Source: Microvirga soli (GTDB lineage: Bacteria > Pseudomonadota > Alphaproteobacteria > Rhizobiales > Beijerinckiaceae). From it: DNA of 64,000 nucleotides. The stretch spans positions 1 to 64,000 of the forward strand of contig NZ_JAERQE010000006.1 in NCBI RefSeq assembly GCF_016734765.1, in the 5' to 3' direction. Every line of letters begins with the position of its first letter. Position 1 is the first letter of the stretch. Made by a program: the position numbers and the translations under genes. The notes under the pieces were generated by a model. It saw only the letters and a program-made list of their open reading frames with translations. It was not told the origin of the DNA and did no database searches. Below are positions 9,781 to 17,878 of the stretch, in pieces.

Positions 9781-10966
9781 ACTCGGGCAAGGCCACGGGA
9801 TGGTTCACCTCGCGCCGCGCGTCCCAGTGCCAGATGCCTGATTTCGTCAGCCACTGACGGACGTAGGGTCGCCCGTTAGTGGCAAACGCAAAGGGCACTC
9901 GGTAGGCCGCGTCAAGCCCATGCTGCCAGGGCGCATCCAGGAATATATTCTCGCGATCAAGCAGGACCTCGCGGGCATAGCGCGTGGCTTGTCCAAGGAC
10001 GGACGGAACGTCTACGGATTGCCTCTTCGCCTCAACCACGCCGACGCAGGCAAGGCCGATGAAGAGGGCATAATCCACGGGGCCGCTTGCTGTGGGCCAC
10101 TCGGCAATGGCTCGGTTGCGTCCGTCCTCCGGCCTCGCCCCCTTCGCATGACGAAGGTTTTGGCTGTCAGCTTCCCAGCCCATCCGGTTCAGCTGCGCGT
10201 CGATGAGGCGGCGGGTATCAGCCTCGTCAAGTTCGAGCTTGGTAGCGGCATCACGACCGGCCTGAATGAGCGAGACGGTTTCCTGCTCGGGCGCAGCCGT
10301 TGCGGCAGCTTGCAGCTTTGCCAGTTCCTCTCCCAAGCGGGCTTGCGCAGCCTCTTGCTCGTGGGCCAGCTCCTCCCACACCCGCCGGTCTTCGCGCTCC
10401 CGCTCTGCCATCTCCTCCGCAGCGGCGCGCGCCTTCGCCTGCTCTTCAGCGGTCGCATGAGCGGCAGCGGCCTTAGCTTCGGCTTCCAGAACGCGCTGGC
10501 GAAGGGCTTCCAATTGGTGGGCTAAATCTCGGCTCTCAGCTGCCGGATCAGCCGGTGGAATGAACGGCCCCGGTTTAAAGCCCGGATCACGTCCGAAGGT
10601 CTGGTAGAGCCAGACACCGAGCGCGCGGGCGAACTTGAGACAGGACAGCGCCTCATTATAGCCCCCGGCGAGGTCATGCACGGCCACGTTTCCGCGCTTG
10701 CGGATGGCGTGGAACACGTCACTAACTTCTCGCGGGATGATCCGCTCGCCCTGCAGGCGCTGGAGCATGTCGATGAACTGTTCCCGCATCTCAGGTCTGT
10801 AGGAGCCCGTACGAGCAGCCACTTCCTTCAGCAGGGTCTCAGCAAACTGCCGACTCTTGATAAGGGATGTATTCGGATCCTCGGCGAAGAACCGTTCAGA
10901 TAAAAAGCCGAGGCGAAACAATTGTTCGCTGATCGCACGCAAATGATCAAAGTTCGCCGATCGCAT
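9775..10966 (-). pseudogene. hsdR: type I restriction hsdR, N-terminal half only
   Basis: The reading frame begins with an alpha-helical DUF4145-type domain, then a long Ala/Glu coiled coil (about residues 150-240), then the HSDR_N nuclease core with GPVDYALFIGLACVGVVEAKR (PD...E-x-K). It ends where the helicase domain should begin, at NHPVALPEWF. After about 9775 the frame runs on as nonsense read over the hsdS tail to a stop near 9503, so a chimeric product with intact nuclease core could in theory be made. The SF2 helicase part, hsdM and most of hsdS are missing, so ATP-dependent restriction is lost. Confidence 0.85.
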
Positions 10967-11307
10967 GCTGCCCCCAGCTCAGCGCTCTCTACTCCTTCTA
11001 TATAAGGAGCTCTGGAAAGGCTCAGGACAAGGACAGGTTATAGCCCTGCCCTGAACCTTCTCCTTATCGGTCCAGAGCTACCGGATTGCCAAGCTGTATT
11101 TTGAGAGATCGACCAGGGTTTATGGCCAAAGGCAACTAAAGTATGCCTCAGGTTGAAGCCATCCCAGGTGCACGCTCGGTAGCTCGCACGTCTGAGATTG
11201 AACGGTGCCTTCGATCAGGGGAGCTACGGCCGCTTACCACTCGCTTACCAGAACCATTCTCCGGTAAGCACCCCTCGAACCTGCGAGGGCTAAGTGCTTG
11301 ATTTTGA
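10967..11307. other. intergenic segment between the restriction scar and tRNA-His
   Basis: No credible gene. Around 11003-11068 lies an imperfect inverted repeat running from ATAAGGAG to CTCCTTAT, with AAGG.TCAGG facing CCCTGA.CCTT, which could form a long interrupted hairpin. Directly abutting the 3' end of tRNA-His, this is where an island attachment site would be expected. No integrase gene is visible here or anywhere in the window. Confidence 0.5.
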
Positions 11308-11384
11308 TGGTACAGCCGCCCTGGCTTGAACAGGGGACCCCCAGATCCACAATCTGGTGCTCTAACCAACTGAGCTACGGCTGC
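11308..11384 (-). tRNA. tRNA-His (anticodon GTG)
   Basis: On the minus strand a full cloverleaf can be drawn: acceptor GCAGCCG, D-arm GCTC...GAGC, anticodon stem CCAGA/TCTGG around loop TTGTGGA (anticodon GTG), T-loop TTCAAGC and an encoded CCA at 11310-11308. The discriminator is A73 and position 1 pairs as G1-U72. There is no G-1:C73 pair, matching the reported unusual tRNA-His of many alphaproteobacteria. The 3' end faces the accessory island, as is common for tRNA-targeted integration. Confidence 0.95.
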
Positions 11385-11458
11385 ACGTGAGGCAGGGTGT
11401 AATCGCCCGGACGAGCAATTTCAAGACCTGATTGAGGCCTGAGGTCCTGGAAATGATT

Positions 11459-11481
11459 GCGGCGGGCCTAGGGCCCGCCGC
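11459..11481. terminator. perfect GC hairpin after tctC
   Basis: A 10-bp perfect stem GCGGCGGGCC with a 3-nt loop lies about 25 bp beyond the tctC stop, between it and tRNA-His. There is no following T-run, so termination strength is uncertain. Confidence 0.5.
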
Positions 11482-11506
11482 ATGACATGCTTAAGCTTGC
11501 GAAGGG

Positions 11507-12484
11507 TTATTCCGCCGTTGCGCCGGCAGCCTTGAGGACCGGGGTCCAGCGGGCGACCTCGCTCTCGACGAGCTTCTGCAGGGCTTCGGGGGTCCGCTCG
11601 GTGTTGCTCGGGATCACGCCGCCGAGTTCGAGCAGGCGCTTCTTGGTGTTTTCGTCATCCAGCGACTTCATGAGGGCGTCGCTGAGCTTCTTGACCACGT
11701 CCGGCGGGGTGCCCTTGGGTGCGAAGATCGCGTTCCAGGCGCTGACCTCGTAGCCTTCAAGGCCGGCTTCCTTGGTGGTCGGCACGTTCGGCAGCACGGG
11801 CGAGCGCTGCGGCGTCGCGATGGCGTAGGCCTTGATGTTGCCGCCCTGGATCTGGGGCGCCACGTTGACGATCTGGTCGGTCATGAAGTCGACCGTGTTA
11901 GCCATCAGGTCGTTCAGGGCTGGGCCGGTGCCGCGATAGGCCACCATGGTGGGCTTCGCCTTGACCACGGAGTTGAAGAAGATGCCGGTGGAGTGGGACA
12001 CGGAGCCGACGCCCGCATGGGCCATGTTCACCTTGTCGGCGTTCTTCGACAGATAATCGAGGAAGCCCTTGAGGTCAGTGGCTGGGAAGTCCTTCTTGGC
12101 CACGATCACGATCGGGGTTCCGGCAGCCAGGCCGATGGGGGCGAAATCCTTGGTCGGATCGTACTTCAGGTTCGGATAAAGGGCGGGAGCGGCGCCGTGC
12201 GTGCCCATATGGCCCATCATGATGGTGTAGCCGTCCGCTTGAGACTGAGCGGCGCGGGTGATGCCCGTGGTGCCGCCGGCACCGGCCACGTTCTCGATCA
12301 CGATCTGCTGGCCGAGCGTACGGCTCATGTTGTCGGACACGATGCGGGCGATCACGTCCGTCGGGCCGCCAGCTGCGAATGGGACGATCATGGTGATCGG
12401 GCGGGTGGGATAGCCTTGGGCCTGGGCGCCCGTTGCGGCCAAGCCGGCGACTGCGGCCAGAGCCAGTACAACCTTCTTCATCAA
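11507..12484 (-). CDS. tctC: TTT-family periplasmic substrate-binding protein (TctC/Bug, 325 aa)
   Basis: A classical signal peptide (about residues 1-22, cleavage near AQA) precedes a Bug-family fold: YPTRPITMIVPFAAGGPTD at the N-terminus of the mature protein, the typical ligand-pocket start, and GGTTGITRAAQS further on. It captures a carboxylate in the periplasm and delivers it to the TctA/TctB membrane pair encoded upstream. The substrate (citrate, tartrate or another organic acid) cannot be read from the sequence. It is the last gene of a tctB-tctA-tctC operon, 59 bp after tctA. Confidence 0.92.
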   Translation of the reverse strand: MMKKVVLALAAVAGLAATGAQAQGYPTRPITMIVPFAAGGPTDVIARIVSDNMSRTLGQQIVIENVAGAGGTTGITRAAQSQADGYTIMMGHMGTHGAAPALYPNLKYDPTKDFAPIGLAAGTPIVIVAKKDFPATDLKGFLDYLSKNADKVNMAHAGVGSVSHSTGIFFNSVVKAKPTMVAYRGTGPALNDLMANTVDFMTDQIVNVAPQIQGGNIKAYAIATPQRSPVLPNVPTTKEAGLEGYEVSAWNAIFAPKGTPPDVVKKLSDALMKSLDDENTKKRLLELGGVIPSNTERTPEALQKLVESEVARWTPVLKAAGATAE

Positions 12485-12543
12485 TTTTCCTCCCTTGGAA
12501 AAGTTATGGCCTTACTTGAGGCCAAGACAGCCTCGAAGGCAAG

Positions 12544-14046
12544 TTACTCGGTGAAGACCTCGTCCCTGCCCTTCCGGATGGAAGGCAGGAGGGCGATCAC
12601 AAGTAGGATAGCGGCTACCGCGAGCAGGCCCGCGCTGACCGGGCGTTCGATGAAGGTTTCCAGCGAGCCGCGCGAGATGATGAGCGCACGCCTCAAATTC
12701 TCCTCCATCAGCCTGCCGAGCACGAAGCCGAGCAGCATCGGGGCCGGCTCGAAGCCGAACTTGATCAGCATGTAGCCGATGAACCCGAAGAAGCCGATGA
12801 ACATCACGTCGGTGGGCAGCGAGTTGATCGAGTAGATGCCGATGCAGCAGAACATCAGGATCGCCGGGAACAGGAGGCGATACGGCACCTTCAGCAGCCG
12901 CACCCACATGCCCACGAGCGGCAGGTTGATGATGAGCAGCATCAGGTTGCCCACCCACATGGAGGCGATCATGCCCCAGAACAGGGTTGGGTTCTTGGTC
13001 ATCACCTGCGGGCCGGGGATGATGCCGTGGATGGTCATGGCGCCGACCATCAGGGCCATCACGGCATTCGGCGGAATACCCAAGGTCAGCAACGGGATGA
13101 AGGAAGTCTGCGCGCCGGCATTGTTGGCGCTCTCCGGTCCTGCCACGCCCTCGATGGCGCCGCGGCCGAAGCGACTGGAGTCCTTGGCGAGTTTCTTCTC
13201 GAGCGTATAGGAAGCGAACGGCCCGAGCACTGCGCCGTTGCCTGGTAGAATGCCGAGCGCCGCGCCGATGAAGGTGCCGCGCAGGACCGGCTTGTAGGAT
13301 TGCTTGAAGTCATCCCTGTTCGGCAGCAGGCGACCGATGGCTTGGCGCACCACGTCGCGGGTTTCGGTATGGTCGAGATTGCGCATGATCTCGGCAATGC
13401 CGAAGATGCCCATGGCCAGCACGGCAAAATCGATGCCGTCGGCCAGGAACGGCAGGCCGAAGGTCATACGCTCCTCGCCAGTCTCCAAATCTGTGCCGAC
13501 GGTGGACAGCAGAACGCCCACCAGGATCATGGCGATAGCCTTGAGGATCGAGCCGCGCGCCAGCACGACCGCGAAGACCAGGCCCATGACCATGAGGGAG
13601 AAGTACTCGGTCGGCCCGAAGATCAGAGCCAACTTGGTGAGCGGAGCCCCCAGGGCCGCGATGACCAGGGTTGCCACCGTTCCAGCAAAGAAGGAACCGA
13701 TGGCCGCGATGCCGAGCGCCACGCCGGCCCGGCCTTGGCGGGCCATCTGGTGACCGTCGAGCGCCGTCACCACGGAGGTGGCCTCGCCCGGAATGTTGAC
13801 CAAGATCGCGGTGGTCGAGCCGCCGTATTGAGCGCCGTAATAGATACCGGCCAGCATGATGAGCGCACCGGTCGGATCGAGCCCGAAGGTGATCGGCAGC
13901 AGCATGGCAATGGTGGCAATGGGACCAACGCCCGGCAGCACGCCGATGAGCGTACCCACAAGACAGCCCAGGAAAGCCAGGCCAAGGTTCTGCAGGGTCA
14001 AGGCGACCCCGAAGCCGAGGCTCAGATTGGAGAAAAAGTCACCCAT
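12544..14046 (-). CDS. tctA: tripartite tricarboxylate transporter permease, large subunit (TctA, 500 aa)
   Basis: About eleven to twelve hydrophobic segments and the family motifs GVLPGVGPIATIAMLLP and GIPPNAVMALMVGAM identify the large membrane subunit of a TTT transporter, which uses an ion gradient to import carboxylates bound by TctC. The length of about 500 is standard. The ATG is preceded by GGAGG and overlaps the last base of the tctB stop codon, so the two are translationally coupled. Confidence 0.95.
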   Translation of the reverse strand: MGDFFSNLSLGFGVALTLQNLGLAFLGCLVGTLIGVLPGVGPIATIAMLLPITFGLDPTGALIMLAGIYYGAQYGGSTTAILVNIPGEATSVVTALDGHQMARQGRAGVALGIAAIGSFFAGTVATLVIAALGAPLTKLALIFGPTEYFSLMVMGLVFAVVLARGSILKAIAMILVGVLLSTVGTDLETGEERMTFGLPFLADGIDFAVLAMGIFGIAEIMRNLDHTETRDVVRQAIGRLLPNRDDFKQSYKPVLRGTFIGAALGILPGNGAVLGPFASYTLEKKLAKDSSRFGRGAIEGVAGPESANNAGAQTSFIPLLTLGIPPNAVMALMVGAMTIHGIIPGPQVMTKNPTLFWGMIASMWVGNLMLLIINLPLVGMWVRLLKVPYRLLFPAILMFCCIGIYSINSLPTDVMFIGFFGFIGYMLIKFGFEPAPMLLGFVLGRLMEENLRRALIISRGSLETFIERPVSAGLLAVAAILLVIALLPSIRKGRDEVFTE

Positions 14047-14714
14047 CAGATCCTCCCGCTGTGGTCGGCCACGTCAATTGAACCCCGACGCCGGCCTCGG
14101 GTCGCGAGAAAGACGATCACGGCTACGACGGCCATGATGGCTGCAGTCGCCCGCAGCACCTCTTTCTGCGACCAGTTTGATGGGAACAGGCCCGTGAGCG
14201 CCTGCGGAAAGACCGGGATCGGCAGGTTGAGCAGGTCTCCGAACAGGATCATGCAGAAGGGCGTGAGGCTCAAGCTGAGGATGACGAGATCGCGCAGACG
14301 CGCTTCATTGGTGGCATAGCCGCCGATGATGATGGCGAGCGGGCCAGCGAACAGCATTCCCAGGCCTGGGGTCGTCAGGGCTCCGAACGAGAAGGGGCGG
14401 ATGGTGAGCGCGAAGGCCACGATGCCGCCGATCACGAAGACAGGCCCACGCAGGTTCCAGCGCTCCAGCGCATCGCCATGCTTGATGAAGGCGGAAGCGA
14501 GGAGGGCCAAGCCTGACAGGCCGACCGCGATGGCGAGCCAGCGGGGCAGCATGGCCGGGCCCATGGCGTTGAGGGTGCCCTGGTCGAGATCGCGCGTGAG
14601 CCACAGCGCCAGAGCGGCCAGCGCCACCAGAACCAGCCCGCCCGCAACGTTCTGGGGCGCCCGGACCGGCCCATCGGGCCTGTCGGGCCCTGCGCCTTCG
14701 TGAAGAGTGGACAT
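14046..14714 (-). CDS. tctB: tripartite tricarboxylate transporter small membrane subunit (TctB, 222 aa)
   Basis: The protein shows about four to five hydrophobic segments in the typical spacing of TctB. I choose the ATG at 14714, which follows GGGAGG; the longer frame has an implausible Arg/Cys-rich extension. First gene of the operon; the promoter should lie in 14715-14930, where nothing specific was recognised. Low sequence conservation is normal for TctB, so the call leans on its position before tctA. Confidence 0.88.
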   Translation of the reverse strand: MSTLHEGAGPDRPDGPVRAPQNVAGGLVLVALAALALWLTRDLDQGTLNAMGPAMLPRWLAIAVGLSGLALLASAFIKHGDALERWNLRGPVFVIGGIVAFALTIRPFSFGALTTPGLGMLFAGPLAIIIGGYATNEARLRDLVILSLSLTPFCMILFGDLLNLPIPVFPQALTGLFPSNWSQKEVLRATAAIMAVVAVIVFLATRGRRRGSIDVADHSGRI

Positions 14715-15145
14715 GAACGACCTCCCGCCGGACGCCCGAGCGCCCAATGTTCTTTCAAATCGATATGCCCTGAGGCAGCAACCCGGATCAAGCTTCCGTT
14801 TCCCCCAAGGAAGTCTTCTCAACAATACGTCGGGGAATTAGGGGACAGAAGGGAAAGCGCCCATTATCCTTAGGATAGACGCCCTCCTTCCATGAGAGGT
14901 GACTTGATCCCTGGACCCTGGTTGTCTAGATGGACCCTCTAGCCAGGCCGGGCCCCTCTGGTCGCTCCTTATAGAGCGGCGATGTCGGACTGGATGAAAA
15001 CCAGGGCGGCCTGGGTTCGTTCAAAAAGACGGTTTTGCCTGCATTTCGGCTCCTGCCTCGAAGAATTCCGTAGCAGGGCGATGCCAGATGCGTCTCTTTG
15101 AGCGTTTCGCATGCGCTGCTCGCAAACCGACATATGAGGCACTGC

Positions 15146-15817
15146 ATGTTTGATCTCTCGCAGTATTTTGGACCCGAGGTCGTCGCCTTCCTGATGGTGG
15201 TCGGCATCGACCTGGCGCTCGCCGGCGACAATGCCATCGTCATCGGCCTGGCCGCCGCCGGCCTTCCCAAAGAACAGCGCAACAAGGCGATCCTGCTCGG
15301 CGTCCTGGCCGCCACGGTCCTGCGCATTATCTTCGCTCTCCTGACGACCCAGCTTCTTCAGATCGTGGGCCTCCTGCTCGCAGGCGGAATTCTCCTGCTG
15401 TGGGTATGCTGGAAGATGTGGCGCGAGCTTCGCACGGGCCACGAGCAGGAGCAGCACGCCGCCGAAGAGGCCCTGGAGGGCCGCGACCTCAACCAGGACG
15501 GCACCGTTGCCGGCGGCGTCCCGCGCAAGACCTTCTCCCAGGCAGCCTGGCAGATCGTCATTGCCGACGTGTCCATGTCCCTCGACAACGTGCTTGCCGT
15601 GGCCGGCGCGGCGCGCGAGCATCCCTACATCCTGGCCTTCGGCCTCCTGCTGTCCATCGCTCTCATGGGCCTTGCAGCCTCGTACATCGCCCGCCTGCTC
15701 CAGCGCTATCGCTGGATCGCCTATGTTGGCTTGGCGATCATCCTCTACGTAGCGCTCAAGATGATCTACGAGGGCTGGGTCGAGGTGGCGCCCTTCGTGA
15801 ATGGTGCCGTCGGCTAA
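15146..15817 (+). CDS. TerC-family integral membrane protein (YjbE-type, 223 aa)
   Basis: Two homologous three-helix halves are visible, each with the acidic signature of TerC proteins: GIDLALAGDNAIVIGLA near the N-terminus and ADVSMSLDNVLAVAGAA in the second half. The intramembrane Asp/Asn residues are thought to bind metal; relatives export manganese or contribute to tellurite resistance. The start chosen (MFDLSQYFG) is the last in-frame ATG before the first helix. A loop of charged residues separates the halves. I saw no yybP-ykoY manganese riboswitch upstream. Confidence 0.9.
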   Translation: MFDLSQYFGPEVVAFLMVVGIDLALAGDNAIVIGLAAAGLPKEQRNKAILLGVLAATVLRIIFALLTTQLLQIVGLLLAGGILLLWVCWKMWRELRTGHEQEQHAAEEALEGRDLNQDGTVAGGVPRKTFSQAAWQIVIADVSMSLDNVLAVAGAAREHPYILAFGLLLSIALMGLAASYIARLLQRYRWIAYVGLAIILYVALKMIYEGWVEVAPFVNGAVG

Positions 15818-15882
15818 GCCGGAACATCGATCCGAAATCTCCAATCTCCGATTGACGGCGGGGATGCGGGAAGGCACAGAGC

Positions 15883-16593
15883 ATGACGCTCATGCCCCCC
15901 GCTCTCCGCCCTCATTTTTCTATTCAAGGCCTGCGCCACGGCGCCCGCGCCGCCCTTCCGGCCTTCCCGGGCTTCATCATGTTCGCCCTGGCCTTCGGCA
16001 CGGCAGCCGCCCAGAAGGGGCTGTCGCTCGGCGAGACCCTGGGCCTGTCCGCTTTCGTCTATGCCGGCGCCTCACAGATGGTGGGGCTCGAGATCTGGCA
16101 GCAGGTCTGGACGCCCGCGACGATCCTCACAATCATGACCGTCACCGCCGTGGTGAACGCGCGCATGATCATGCTCGGAGCAACGCTCCAGCCATGGCTC
16201 AAGCACGAGCCTCTCCCACGCACGGCACTCAACCTCTTCCTCCTCACGGAGGCTGGCTGGCTCATCGGCACCCGCTATCACAATGAGGGCGGACGAGATG
16301 TCGGCGTGCTGCTGGGCTGCGCGCTCATCCTCTGGCTGGTCTGGCTGGTGGCAACGTTCGCTGGCTTCTTCGCGGGCGCTCTCGTGCCGGAACCCCGGCG
16401 CTTCGGCCTTGACCTCGTGATGCCAATCTTCTTCGGCGTGATGCTCGTGCCCCTGTGGAAAGGCGCCAAGCCTGCCCTGCCCTGGCTCGTGGCAGGACTT
16501 GTCTCGCTCATCGTTCATGCACTGGTGCCGGGCTATCTCTTCATCATCGCCGGCGCGCTGGCAGGCGTCATCGCCGGGATGCTGATCGAATGA
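15883..16593 (+). CDS. azlC: AzlC-family amino-acid exporter large subunit (236 aa)
   Basis: Six or more transmembrane segments with the early motif AFPGFIMFALAFGTAAAQKG and VNARMIMLGATL are typical of AzlC (YgaZ), the larger subunit of branched-chain amino-acid exporters. The stop codon overlaps the ATG of the next gene (ATGA), which encodes the small partner. The protein acts in the inner membrane; the substrate is assigned by family only. Confidence 0.92.
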   Translation: MTLMPPALRPHFSIQGLRHGARAALPAFPGFIMFALAFGTAAAQKGLSLGETLGLSAFVYAGASQMVGLEIWQQVWTPATILTIMTVTAVVNARMIMLGATLQPWLKHEPLPRTALNLFLLTEAGWLIGTRYHNEGGRDVGVLLGCALILWLVWLVATFAGFFAGALVPEPRRFGLDLVMPIFFGVMLVPLWKGAKPALPWLVAGLVSLIVHALVPGYLFIIAGALAGVIAGMLIE

Positions 16594-16913
16594 ACGGGTT
16601 CGGCAGCTTCATCGCGGGCCCATGGGGCTCGGTTGTTGCCATCGCGGCTATGACGCTGGTGACGTTCCTGTGCCGCATTGCAGGCGTCGTGGTCATGAGC
16701 CGCGTGCGGATCACACCCCGCATCGAGCGGGGCCTGCGTGCGCTTCCCGGCTCCATCATCCTGGCGACGATTCTGCCCGTGGTGATCGATAACGGCTGGC
16801 CTGCCATGATCGCCCTTGCTGCCGCCATCGTCGCCATGGCGGTGACACGGATCGACATCGTCGGGCTCCTGACCGGCCTAGGCACCCTCGCCGTCATTCG
16901 GGCTTTTGGGTAA
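16590..16913 (+). CDS. azlD: AzlD-family small exporter subunit (107 aa)
   Basis: A four-helix hydrophobic protein with ALPGSIILATILPVVIDNG, characteristic of AzlD (YgaH). It starts within the azlC stop codon and ends 36 bp inside the convergent phosphatase gene. Together with AzlC it should form the export pore for branched-chain amino acids. Confidence 0.9.
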   Translation: MNGFGSFIAGPWGSVVAIAAMTLVTFLCRIAGVVVMSRVRITPRIERGLRALPGSIILATILPVVIDNGWPAMIALAAAIVAMAVTRIDIVGLLTGLGTLAVIRAFG

Positions 16914-17372
16914 GGTCTGCTTGAGCCGCAGGCGGATGCGGTACATCAAGCCGTCGCGGATGTTGCGGTAGGCATCGAGCACCTGCTCGCGCGAGCCCTG
17001 CGTGATCGTCGGGTCCGGCGTCGGCCAGTATTCCACGTCCGCCGCGATGGTGCGCGTGAGTTCGAGCGCCGCGTGATGCGCTTCCGGCGAGAGGGAGATG
17101 ATGAGGTCGAAGTTCAGCCCCTCCCACTCCTCCAGTTCGTCGAGGGTGCGCGGCTTGTGCTTCGAGGCATCGATGCCGATCTCGGACAGGATCGACGACA
17201 CGAAGCCGTCCTGCTCGCCTTTGCGCACCCCGGCGGACTGCACATAGATCGACTTGCCGAAGTAATGGCGGGCGATGGCCTCCGCCATGGGCGAGCGCAC
17301 CGCATTCATCGCGCAGACGAACAGAACCGAATGGATCCGTTTCGCACGGGGCTCGTCCAGGCGCTCCTCCAA
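16878..17372 (-). CDS. low-molecular-weight phosphotyrosine phosphatase-fold protein (164 aa)
   Basis: The P-loop CAMNAVRS near residues 20-27 fits C-x5-R-S of the LMW protein tyrosine phosphatase/arsenate reductase family. A late WPTPDP supplies the Asp-Pro general acid. The likely start is TTG at 17372 after GAAGGG, 3 bp beyond the UPF0262 stop. In Hyphomicrobiales this gene commonly follows hisD and UPF0262. The substrate (phosphotyrosine or arsenate) is unknown. The 3' end overlaps azlD convergently. Confidence 0.88.
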   Translation of the reverse strand: MEERLDEPRAKRIHSVLFVCAMNAVRSPMAEAIARHYFGKSIYVQSAGVRKGEQDGFVSSILSEIGIDASKHKPRTLDELEEWEGLNFDLIISLSPEAHHAALELTRTIAADVEYWPTPDPTITQGSREQVLDAYRNIRDGLMYRIRLRLKQTLPKSPNDGEGA

Positions 17373-17375
17373 GCG

Positions 17376-17861
17376 TCAGCCCTTCCAGTGAAGCGCGAAG
17401 ATCAGCGTGAAGATGCGCCGCGCGGTGCCGAAATCGAGGATGAGCTTGCCCTCTAACCGCTTCATCAGCAGCTCGGCCGCCTCGTTGTGCAAACCGCGCC
17501 GCCCCATGTCGATCGCCTCGATCTGCGCCGGCGAGGCGGAACGGATCGCCTGGTAATAGCTGTCGCAGATCATCTCGTATTCGCGGATAGCCTTGCGGAA
17601 CGGCGTCAGGGACAGGTGATGTGAGATGAGATGCGTGCCGTCCTGCGTAGTCACCTCGAAGCAGAGCTTCTTGTCGATGAGAGAGATGCGAAGGGCATAG
17701 GGCCCGCCGTCGTAGTTCGGCAGCGAGAAGGTGTTCTCCTCGAGGATGTCGTAGATGGCAATAGCCCGCTCATGCTCCTGATCGGGATTGCCACGGCCGA
17801 TGGAGGCCTCGTCGAGGGTGACGGCGACCAGCCGGGTCCGCTCCTTCGCTTCGCTCGCCAT
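17376..17861 (-). CDS. UPF0262 family protein (161 aa)
   Basis: Conserved alphaproteobacterial protein of unknown function. It is soluble, with HERAIAIYDILEENTF near residue 30, LSLTPFRKAIREYEMICDSYY in the middle and GKLILDFGTARRIFTLIFALHWKG at the C-terminus. The ATG at 17861 follows a purine-rich GGAGGCGGG; the longer frame would run into hisD. It sits 17 bp after hisD in a conserved core order. Confidence 0.88.
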   Translation of the reverse strand: MASEAKERTRLVAVTLDEASIGRGNPDQEHERAIAIYDILEENTFSLPNYDGGPYALRISLIDKKLCFEVTTQDGTHLISHHLSLTPFRKAIREYEMICDSYYQAIRSASPAQIEAIDMGRRGLHNEAAELLMKRLEGKLILDFGTARRIFTLIFALHWKG

Positions 17862-17878
17862 CCCGCCTCCTCTGCCGG

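Noticed and set aside
11210..11240. Sequence CAGGGGAGCTACGGCCGC resembling parts of tRNA-His, possible attachment repeat
   Set aside because: Only two short blocks match, and the middle of the tRNA is missing; too short to claim a direct repeat.
15000..15145. Possible manganese (yybP-ykoY) riboswitch before the TerC gene
   Set aside because: The conserved loop sequences of that class are not present.
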